Shown: piece by piece, positions 10,400 through 18,917 of the stretch
How the letters are laid out: every line of letters starts with the position of its first letter
How positions within the stretch are numbered: the stretch's first letter is position 1
Source of the DNA: Paulinella micropora
Taxonomy: Eukaryota > Cercozoa > Imbricatea > Euglyphida > Paulinellidae
NCBI GenBank assembly: GCA_019918135.1
Contig: WBZZ01000732.1
Location: 126,990-190,989, forward strand
Reading direction: 5' to 3'
DNA length: 64,000 nt
Position numbers and translations under genes: made by a program
Notes under the pieces: model-generated
Told to the model about the DNA's origin: nothing
Database searches by the model: none
Seen by the model: the letters and a program-made list of their open reading frames with translations, nothing else

Positions 10400-13201
10400 C
10401 TACTGCCACGCCGGTTGTCGGAAACCAATGCCAGCAATCCTTGACTTTGTATCCACTACCGGACCATCGACCGTCTCTCGCTTTTCAAAGTCGACAAACC
10501 TTGTTGGGACCAGTGGTTGCCCCGGATGCTTCTCTGACACATGACGCTCCACGATAGCACCCAACCTGAGGTGCTTGTCGATGTCCTTCAACCTTGAGTC
10601 GTTAAATTTGCCTGAGGCAGTAGCCTCTCGATGAGGAATCGGGACCGTCACCAAGTATGCACCAGAACGGAAGTTAGTTGGCTTCGTTGGCTTCCTGCTC
10701 CTCACCCCTGCAACTATGTTGGATGTGTCAATGATGTTACCTGTCCACACCACTGGCACTCCCCTTGCATCTCTCTTCTGGTCTGCTCCAGCACGACCCT
10801 GCAATGCTCCTGAACGAGGCAAAGGTGCACCAGCAGCTGCCCTTCCGACATTCCCATCAGTAGCCCCTGCTCCCACCTTTCTGGCACGACCACCACTCGA
10901 CCCCTCGTCCCCAACGACCACCAGCTCCACAACCCCAGCTTCGTCAGTTGGAACACCATCACGTGCAGAAAACACTTCCGGTCCGTCCGCCACGTCTTCC
11001 ACTACGCACCCCTCTTCCCCGGTATCATTTTTATCTTCACCAGTTACCACTTCCAGCAATTTGTCTAACAGTCGCTGTTCACTTGCAGTAAAAAATGCAC
11101 CGGGTTTTTCGCCCTTTTCGGCCCCCTTCTCTCGAACTGGGTTGGTAGTTTGGAAGCTGTGTTGCAGTGACGATGCCATCTTGCCCCGTGGGTAGAGAGT
11201 AGGCCAGCCATGTACAGTAGAGTCCCTGACGACCATGTCCGCCGTCGTCACCAGCTTACCTTTGTAGTAACTCCACACCTTATAGGCTGACTCCTCTGTG
11301 CTCACCCCCATGAACACTCCTGGCACTCCCTTCTCTTGGCCCTTCTTGCCACCCTTGTAGTACACACATAAGCACCCAAAAGGCTTCAGGATGGAGAAGG
11401 GTGGAGCTGGCCTCTTGTAGAACATCTCGTGCCTCGTCATCTTTGCCCCTGCTCTCGCTTGCATGTTGATGAGAAAGATAGCATAGTCGACCGCCAGAGG
11501 CAAGAAGTAGACAGGCACACTCCTCGCGGTTAGCAACGTAGCTGCCAATGAGAAAACAATGTGAATCCCTGCCTCAGCATACACATCCTTATTAGGGCCC
11601 GCACGAACGGGTAACCGGGGCTCAATCCCCTCACTTCTGAGGAAATCTTTCACCGCATTCGAGATCCACTCTTTGTCCGTCCGGAACTGTTTCATGTCGT
11701 TCCCCGTCTGGGTCTTCGACCACACCCTCACAGCAGCCAGCTGCTTGACAGCAATGTCTGATGCCCTCGTGTGGTTCCAATGCCCTTTCAGGTATCCAGA
11801 CACGTTCTCCACAAACAACAGGCAATACGGCGTGTTGCCGTACAACGGAAACGGTATACGACCGGTACCATCTGCACTCCAGTCCTCTCCCGTCTTTGCA
11901 CATAGCGTTAGCGACGCCCCCTCAAATGACGAGTGCTTAGTAATCTTAGTGGTAGAACAGGCCAAGCAATCACACCTCAGGGTAGACGCCTTTCCCTTCG
12001 GTGTCAGCCCATTTTGCTTCAGGAACTGACGTGCCATCGTCTCCCCGAAGTGAAATATGCCATTTATCTCACTCATGTCCACCGTAGTACTTGGTTTCAT
12101 GCTGGTAGACCAAAACGCAGTGTTGCATTGGGGGAACGGTGAGCATTCCTTCTTCTCTTTCCTCCATCCAGGTGGGTTCGCCATGTGAAATCGGTATTGA
12201 CACGTATCAGCATCGAAGCTCCCAGTCAAAATCTTTTCGCATGCCTCTACCACAACCTTCTTCCTCATCACGAAGAATTCGTCATCTTGCATTACTATTG
12301 TGTAACCCGTTCGCTGTAGGCGACCAGATGAGAATAGCGTACGATCAAGGGTAGGTAAGACGTAGGTCTCCCCCATCTCCACCTCCTGCTGCCCACCTTC
12401 TCCATTCATGCCTGTAAACGACGTATCCCCCATCGCCACAGTTTTGATGAGCCCAGAGATCCCTCTCACTGCCACCCCCTCCTCCTGTCCAATCTTGCTT
12501 AGGGCGTCTTCTATCGGAACCATGTGCTGCGACGACCCGCAGTCAAGATAGACTTCATACAGGTCCTGCCCGCCCATTACTCCATCTTCAAACGCCATGT
12601 GAGCTGTAGGTCCCTTGTCTTCTTCTCCACCAGTAGAGGTACCTCCCCCATCGCGATGCAGCCCTCCTTCTTGCATAGACCTCCCTTCCTCGGTCATTTC
12701 CACATCACCATCTTGTGCATTGTCGCTAACCACCTGCGTAGGCGGCGTGTTTGGTGGCTTCTTTTCATCATCCATCACATTCCGGGGTACTGGATCACCT
12801 CCACCGCCCTCTAGTGTGATGACCGTTCGCTCCTCTTCCCATCGTCCAACTCGTCTTTCACTGTAAGCCGACTCCCCCTGTCCTGCAATCACATCACTAG
12901 TGCCACCACTTCGACCCATTGTCGTAGCTGATGTGTTTAGCCCAGCACGTCGTTGCGCCAACGCCTGCTCTGTAGCCGCCTCAATCGAAGACAGTTGATA
13001 TACCCAGGGGAAGTAACGTTCTTTGGCACGTAGCAACACCCGTTCCGGTTCCGAGGTCACATGCCTCTTCGCCTCTTGCAGTATGTCCCAGCTCGCCTGT
13101 ACATACTCGTTTGCTTCTTTGGGCGGGCCCATAGCAAGATGTCGTTGTACCTCGGTTGTAGCGCCATAGCACTCTCCCCCACGTCCGGTCTGACTGTACA
13201 A
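10400..13201 (-). CDS. E1 pol polyprotein: protease and integrase, 933 aa open frame
   Basis: Longest open frame of E1. In order: a Glu/Gly-rich linker; an aspartic-protease-like YLDCGSSQHMV (Asp-Cys-Gly in place of Asp-Ser-Gly); a zinc-binding-like pre-integrase segment (HFGETMARQFL ... CDCLACSTTK); and an integrase-like core where LFVENVSGYLKGHW, FRTDKEW and YAEAGIH are candidate positions for the acidic triad. A chromatin-targeting-type region FGCLCVYYKGGKKGQEKG then a Ser/Gly-rich linker follow. The frame overlaps the upstream MYND frame by about 145 bp in another phase, so a frameshift (programmed or mutational) would be needed to join them. Confidence 0.8.
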   Translation of the reverse strand: MYSQTGRGGECYGATTEVQRHLAMGPPKEANEYVQASWDILQEAKRHVTSEPERVLLRAKERYFPWVYQLSSIEAATEQALAQRRAGLNTSATTMGRSGGTSDVIAGQGESAYSERRVGRWEEERTVITLEGGGGDPVPRNVMDDEKKPPNTPPTQVVSDNAQDGDVEMTEEGRSMQEGGLHRDGGGTSTGGEEDKGPTAHMAFEDGVMGGQDLYEVYLDCGSSQHMVPIEDALSKIGQEEGVAVRGISGLIKTVAMGDTSFTGMNGEGGQQEVEMGETYVLPTLDRTLFSSGRLQRTGYTIVMQDDEFFVMRKKVVVEACEKILTGSFDADTCQYRFHMANPPGWRKEKKECSPFPQCNTAFWSTSMKPSTTVDMSEINGIFHFGETMARQFLKQNGLTPKGKASTLRCDCLACSTTKITKHSSFEGASLTLCAKTGEDWSADGTGRIPFPLYGNTPYCLLFVENVSGYLKGHWNHTRASDIAVKQLAAVRVWSKTQTGNDMKQFRTDKEWISNAVKDFLRSEGIEPRLPVRAGPNKDVYAEAGIHIVFSLAATLLTARSVPVYFLPLAVDYAIFLINMQARAGAKMTRHEMFYKRPAPPFSILKPFGCLCVYYKGGKKGQEKGVPGVFMGVSTEESAYKVWSYYKGKLVTTADMVVRDSTVHGWPTLYPRGKMASSLQHSFQTTNPVREKGAEKGEKPGAFFTASEQRLLDKLLEVVTGEDKNDTGEEGCVVEDVADGPEVFSARDGVPTDEAGVVELVVVGDEGSSGGRARKVGAGATDGNVGRAAAGAPLPRSGALQGRAGADQKRDARGVPVVWTGNIIDTSNIVAGVRSRKPTKPTNFRSGAYLVTVPIPHREATASGKFNDSRLKDIDKHLRLGAIVERHVSEKHPGQPLVPTRFVDFEKRETVDGPVVDTKSRIAGIGFRQPAWQ

Positions 13202-13866
13202 TACCTCAGCAGCCTTCTGTAGGCCACATCCCCTCTTCGTCTCGTTTCATTCAGACTATGAGGTCCCAACCCCCGAGGCTCGCGGCCACTCTCGACGACT
13301 TTAGCCCAGTCTTCCTTGCCTTCGTTCTGCGTCCATTTGCAGAACTCCTTGTGGGCTGGGTAGTCGATTCTCTGGCACTCTCTATCGCAGTACGCCACCA
13401 TTTTGCATTTGGAGCACATCTTGGGCTTGGCAGGCTGGGTGACACTACACGCTTCACATTCCAAGGGTACCGGCGTGTCTTTGCCACAGGGTTCAGCCCC
13501 CGACAGTCCACTAGCCCAGTGCTTCCATTCGTCCGGAGAGATGCGGAGATTGTAGCACCACTTCCACCAATGCAGCTCCCCCAGGGAAGCATTGTTGAAC
13601 ACCGTAAAGAAGTCGGCCACGTTCACCGTCCCATTGCTTTGGTTCCCTTCAGCTTCGCTCTCCGGTGGTGCCACAAAAACGAACCTCGTCTCATTCTGAG
13701 CCATAAATGCATACCCACACGTCTTCTCACCCTTCTTAGGTATCACCCGCAGTCCCGAACCATCCGCCGCCGGAGCCAGGTACTCCTCACCCACTGCATA
13801 TCTTGGAACAGGATCAACCATCGTTCCTCGCCTTTGACGTCTTAGATCAAACTCCATACACGACAC
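13057..13866 (-). CDS. E1 gag-pol segment with MYND-type zinc finger
   Basis: A 269-aa frame. Residues 137-176 contain CEACSVTQPAKPKMCSKC, then YCDRECQ and YPAHKEFC. The spacing is C-X2-C-X10-C-X2-C-X5-C-X3-C-X7-H-X3-C, the full MYND zinc-finger pattern with all eight ligands. MYND fingers normally mediate protein-protein contacts in eukaryotic regulators and are not a standard part of copia polyproteins. The same domain is present in E4 and, with one ligand changed, in E2. Confidence 0.85.
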   Translation of the reverse strand: MSCMEFDLRRQRRGTMVDPVPRYAVGEEYLAPAADGSGLRVIPKKGEKTCGYAFMAQNETRFVFVAPPESEAEGNQSNGTVNVADFFTVFNNASLGELHWWKWCYNLRISPDEWKHWASGLSGAEPCGKDTPVPLECEACSVTQPAKPKMCSKCKMVAYCDRECQRIDYPAHKEFCKWTQNEGKEDWAKVVESGREPRGLGPHSLNETRRRGDVAYRRLLRYCTVRPDVGESAMALQPRYNDILLWARPKKQTSMYRRAGTYCKRRRGM

Positions 13867-13982
13867 GGCCGCGGCGGGGGGTTCTTCGGGGCACCAGAAC
13901 CTTTGCGTCCTTGGTCTCTCCCTCCATTTGCCGCGACATCTTCCTTCGGTTTTTCTTCTTTAGGAATTTTCTTGCGGTAGTA

Positions 13983-14976
13983 CTACCTGTCCTTGAGCGT
14001 TGGGCACGACTTGCCTACATGCTCGTGCCCAGGTATGCGACACTTTTCCATGCACCTGAAGTACTTGTGGCCTTTTGAACAGTTGTAGCACGGCCTATCG
14101 CTCTTGCCGCCCTTATCCCCCTTGTCGCTCTTGCCACCTTTTGCTTGCCCGTTCGCCCACATCGCCGCCTCCTCTTTGGTAGCCATCCTCTGCTCTTCAT
14201 TAGCGATGACTCTCCTTTCGAAGGCCGCTTCGAAGTCGTCCCACTCCAGCGATGGATTGGTAACTTGCGCATCCAAGAACGGCTTCCACAAATGCTTCTC
14301 TGCACACTTTGCCAAGGCGGTCTTCACGAACTGCATCTGCAGTGTGACGCTGACCGGTTCACCATGATCCTCTAGGAACTCACAATGACTCATAAAGTCC
14401 CTCAGCTGTGCCATCATATCATCTTTAGCATTAAATTGCCAGTTGCTTACGATGCTGTTCCTTTTCTGCTTCTGGTGGGCCGCATTCCCTTGGTAGCGTT
14501 GACGCAGGATGCCGACGAGCTCCCTCCGGTCGCAGCGCAGGCTCTCTGACCAAGTGTCGGACAATCCTCTCCGCCGGCGATCCGTACTCTAGCGCTTTGT
14601 ACAACCACATGAAGATCTGCGCCCTTCTGGCTATGATCTTCCGTCGCTGTTGCATGGTCAAATTAATGCCATCTCCTGCCCCCGGTCCAGCCTTTGCGTC
14701 CGCAGGAGCCTTTGCCTCCCTCGCCTTAGCCTCTGTTCTCCTTCCGGTCCCCGTAAGCCGCATCCGGTGCTCCCGCCGCAGGCTCAGCCTCAATCTCGGA
14801 CCGCCATCTCAGAACATCAGCCAAAGGCGCGACATATTCCCAGCAGACCGAGACAAAACCGCCCTTACCTGCGCAAACCAGTCATCCCAGCTTCTCCCCT
14901 TAATACCATCGATGAACGCAGGCGCCTTGCCTTGCAGGATCACAGTCGCCGCATCCTTCGTCGCAGAAGCACTCAT
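13983..14976 (-). pseudogene. E1 gag with CCHC-type zinc knuckle, frame-broken
   Basis: The first ATG (14976, MSASATKD) lies in the primer-binding site next to the LTR. The capsid-like helical region is spread over three frames (15039-14809, 14793-14431, 14564-13983). The last frame contains WQFNAKDDMMAQL, a UBN2/gag-like helical region, then CYNCSKGHKYFRC and CRIPGHEHVGKSC, a cysteine/histidine knuckle for RNA binding. The same frame pattern is seen in E4. Confidence 0.75.
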
Positions 14977-14980
14977 AACC

Positions 14981-15273
14981 CAATGTATTAATAAATCCGG
15001 TAGCTTAGTTGACAGAGGCCGGGTTGAAGACCGGGACACTTTGGTAGTTCGCAGTTGAACAGATTGTGAGAGATTTACTGAGTAAAATTATTACCGCCAA
15101 ACTGAAGGCGGCAAAACCATAACATGTGACTGGCTGACAATGCCAAATTCATTAATTAGGTCAGTCGTAAATAATAGGTAAATCAGTCTTATCGACATGT
15201 AATAAATGACGTAACTGTCATATCACGAGTAACTGCTGTCAGAAATTATTCTAACCGTTATTGTAATGTAAAG
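14981..15273 (-). repeat. E1 5' LTR
   Basis: 293 bp, carries the SNPs GATAAGACTG, GGCATTG and CATGTTATG (element sense), of which the GATA, GGCATTG and ATGTT states are shared with the 5' LTR of E4 but not with either 3' LTR. Confidence 0.9.
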
Positions 15274-16818
15274 GGCGGTCACCTACACCTACTGCAAAGA
15301 CGGCAAAGGTGGCCGGATGTACGCAGACCGCGGCTACCAGAACGCGCCCAAGGCCCTGCGCAGGCTGTGTCTCGAAGACCGGCACTGGCAATTCGACATC
15401 AAAAACTCGGTGCCCTTCTTTCTTTGGTACCTGGTCCGTGAGCTGCCGTGTGCCCGCGAAACCCTGGGCGACAAGGTCTCGGCCCTGCAAGAGTACGTGG
15501 AGCGACGTGAAGAGGTGCTTAGGCGCATACAAGAGGAGCTGGAGGTGGACCGGGAGGGCGCGAAGGAGGCCATGCTGAACATCACGCATGGTGGCTTCAG
15601 GTTGAGGATTTCTGTTACTGCTGATGACCGCCCTACCACGCGGGCCTACCGGGCGGCGGTCCAAGAGGCCGCCAAGTTTCTGGGCTCGTTTTACTACAAG
15701 CGTCTCTGGAAAGCCTGCGACAAGAAGGGCGAGACAGAGGAGGTCTTGCCCGGCCGCTCGGGGACCCTCTACGGCAAGCTGGGCCGCTTCGTGCATTACT
15801 TGGCCACGCGGTACGAAGCCACGATCATGCGGGCGGCTATCAAGTTTTTCGAGGAAAAGGGCTGCGGCGTCGCCTGCCTAGTGCACGACGAAGTCATTAT
15901 CGCGGACTGGGAAAACAAGCTCCCAGAGGACAAGGGCGCGGTGGTGCGTGAGCTGAATGCCTACCTCCGAGAGAACGTTGACTACCCTGGCGTGCAGACT
16001 AGCAAGAAGGGCATCAAGTACATGAAAGTAGCAGGGCGGCGCGTGGCGGTGCCCGGCCTCGTGCCTCCTACCGACATCGGCTGGTCCGTGGCGCAGATGA
16101 CGGCCCAGCCCGGCGACTTGGAGTCGGTCCTGTTGCTGGCCAACAGCTCCTGCTGTACCAATACCCGGGTCTACGCAGACAATGACGACATGGCAATGAC
16201 GGAGAGCGGACGACCCGTGCTGCACCCGCTCTCGTTCGATAAGCACCGCGTGCAGTGCCTCAATGCCTGGACGGGGATGGGCAAGATCTACACGGCCTTT
16301 GAGTACATCTACCGACTGCGACGAGAGAACCCGCAGGCCAGGATCCTGTGGGTTACGGGGCAGCGGGCCCAGGCGACCAGCGGCGGCGGCGGCCTGCATC
16401 TCCAGTGTCGCAAGTGGCAGCAAGCGGAGGACCTGAAGCGTTACTGCGAGGACGAGCTGAAAGCAGCAGTGGCCGAGGACAACAACAGTGTCCTGCAAGG
16501 CATACTGGATGACATTGTCATTTACTACGAGAAAAGTGCGTCGACTAAAGCGTACTACAACCTGTACGAATCTAAAATCGTCTTCTGCCAGTACGAGTCT
16601 CTGTGACGGATACAGAGCGAGGAGAAGGGCAACGGCGGGATGCACTTCATCCAACAGTACGACTTATGCGTGGCTGATGAGTTCATATTGATTTGTGATC
16701 AGTCGGTGAGCGAGAAGACCAACCGAGGGAAGCTACGGGAGAACGACAGAACCTGGCTAGACGTCTGCGGACGAGCGGAGCGGCTCCTGATCATGGACAA
16801 GGACCTGACAGAGTGCAG

Positions 16819-17214
16819 AGTAAGTACACTAGTAGACATTAGTCTCCGGATACTTGAATAATCGTTTGCGCTGAGGCACTTTGATCAAAGGTTGAAGGAA
16901 CAATAATGAATTTAATCAATGGTTAGAAACCAATGACTGAAACTCAATCTAATTTACCATAAATTTATAGTGAAATAAATACCACAAATTTATATACTGA
17001 TCTTGTGGTCAGAAATTCAAGTGATGATTCAGTATGGGCCAATCTATACTAACTGGCAACTAATTGTGAATAACGGTAATATCAACGTAACGAATAATAA
17101 TTATGATACGAAATATGAAAATGGTAATGAATATGATCCGGTCAAATATAAATGTTATGTCGTGAAATTGACCATAATAGGTAACAATATATTTAGTAAA
17201 TATTATTGCTTACT
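16819..17214 (-). repeat. E2 3' LTR
   Basis: 396 bp, AT-rich, almost identical to the right LTR; visible differences include AATAATTAT versus AATAACTAT near 17096 and CATAATAGG versus CATAAAAGG near 17175, so insertion is recent. Confidence 0.9.
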
Positions 17215-17457
17215 CTCCCCCTCGGCATAATATATATGTATATGTATATTATCTTTAAGTTACTAACATGATTGGCCATATGAAACTATATGTAAACTAG
17301 CGATTCATGATGATGAAGTATGATACATGTTAATGTTGCATTAACACTAAAAATGAAAAAAAAATCATTCGTAAGCATCAAAGGATGCAGGTCCTTGCAG
17401 CGGTGTAGCAAGTCTGTTGAATAAATTCATCCTAAGTGTCTGTAAAAGCTAGAGGCA

Positions 17458-18581
17458 TTAAACCTCAAACTGCGGTAAAGCGTCCTTGAGCAACACCGTA
17501 AACTGTGCGACTAGTTCCAAGAAACGTGGCGTCGGTAGTGACTTCGTCAGCATGTCCGCCAGATTGTCCTTCGTCGAAACGTGTCGTACGATCACTTCGC
17601 CCACGTAATGGTGTTTGAGTGCTAAGTGGCGTGTGCGATCAGTGGCCATGCCGTTCTTTGCGTTCAGGACCGCCCCCCGGTTGTCGTTATTGATAGTTGA
17701 TAGCGTCGGCAACGGAATTCCAACGCCCTTGCACATATGCAATATCGCGATTGCTGTTCGGCATGTCGTTGAGTTGGCGATCGTTTCAGCATCCTGAGTC
17801 GATAGTGCGACTGTGGGTTGGCGCTTCGAACTCCATGCGATGGGCCCAGTCGTCATGTGCAGTTGGCCGGTTCTTGATCGTCGCGTGTACTCACATGCGC
17901 CCAAGTTGGCATCGGAATACGATATAAGCTCGAAGCTGCGGATCCGAAATGGGAAGAAAATCCCTCTAGGTGTTCGCAGAAATCTGAGGATGCGAGCTAT
18001 TGCTGAGTACGCCACGTCAGGCTTCTTTGATGCGAGTACCGCCGCGTGGTTGACCGCGTAGGTGATGGCCGGTTGAGTCTGAGTCGCAGGCCAGAGAAGG
18101 GCGCCAAGCAAGCGAGGGAGCGAGAAACGCCGAAGCATAGCTTCTTTGCTGGCTGGGGAGGTTCAGTCGTCGCTGTAGGGGTAGCGACTGGTTTGGCTTC
18201 TTGGAAGTTGAAATCCCTAAGCATGCCCTTAATGTATTCATGCTGATGTATGACTATGCCCTCTGAAGTCCTAACAAACTGCAAGCCACAAAATGTTTTG
18301 ACTTGTCCTAGGTCCTTCACTCTAAATGAATGTTTCAGTTTGGTGAACAGGGCATTGTGCTCGTCTTTGGTATTAATATGAAACACGAGCAAGTCATCAG
18401 TGCGAAGGAGTAGATAGGGGGGTAGTTTCTGTCTGCCTGTGACTGAAGGTAGGAAGAAAATGCATGGGTCTAATGTTGACTGTTTATATCCTATACTTCT
18501 CACATTAGTAGACACATGGTCAAACCACCTTCGCCCTGCCTGGGGGGTTCCGTACAGTGCTTTCTTCAACAATAGAATCAT
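17458..18581 (-). pseudogene. E2 reverse transcriptase C-terminus and RNase H
   Basis: Read from 18581: KKALYGTPQAGRRWFDHV is the RVT_2 thumb-side signature. The catalytic dyad region reads LLRTDDLLVFHI (TDD). VKDLGQVKTFCGLQF and HQHEYIKGML follow. RNase H has SDANLGACEYTRRSRTGQL, STQDAET and HVSTKDNLADMLTKSLP. A frameshift near 18100 joins the two frames. The N-terminal half of RT and all of integrase are missing, ending exactly where the inverted duplication starts (18589). Confidence 0.88.
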
Positions 18582-18588
18582 TGAAGGG

Positions 18589-18917
18589 TCGCTTTTTTAT
18601 TGGGCGTGGACGCACGCTACATACTACTTCTGGAAGACCAAGAATCGCCCTACTCGGTACAAGAGATTGCTACAATCTACGCAAGTACCAGAACTACTGG
18701 ACTAAGACCCACCCACCCCGCCCCTAACAACATTACTGGATCTGGACTGTCAGCACGACAGCAAGACACCTCGACAGCAAGACAGTCGAGAAGGAGGAGC
18801 GATGACGACGAAGACGATGAAGCATACGGATCGAGACGTGGCGACTCATCATCGAGCAGCTCGTCATCACTGACCAGCTCGTCCTCAAGCAGCCCATCCT
18901 CGACCAACCCGTCCTCA
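18589..18917. repeat. E2 inverted duplication, left arm
   Basis: 329 bp nearly identical to the reverse complement of 21509-21838. Both arms encode the same gag N-terminus beginning MGVDARYILLLEDQESP, on opposite strands. Confidence 0.95.

Larger units (their letters stand above)
8510..15273 (-). mobile_element. E1: Ty1/copia-type LTR retrotransposon
   Basis: LTRs of 293 bp at 8510-8802 and 14981-15273 in the same orientation, flanked by a 5-bp duplication GGCGG (8505-8509, 15274-15278). LTR ends are CTTTACATT...ATACATTG in element sense, not the usual TG...CA. A primer-binding-like GGGTTATGAG lies just inside the right (5') LTR at about 14971-14981, and a polypurine tract (AGGGGGAG in sense) next to the left LTR at 8803-8812. 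Internal order on the minus strand is gag, MYND zinc finger, protease, integrase, RT, RNase H, which is the copia order. Near-identical to E4 in opposite orientation. It interrupts the polymerase/helicase gene. Confidence 0.95.

Noticed and set aside
8341-15639. CRISPR-like reading of regularly spaced repeats in the left part
   Set aside because: The repeats are long stem-loop units with similar, not unique, spacers, in a eukaryotic context with no cas genes.
16982-17230. Short ORF repeated at 22120 (MWSEIQVMIQYG...)
   Set aside because: Lies wholly in the E2 LTR, so its duplication reflects the LTR pair and not a gene.
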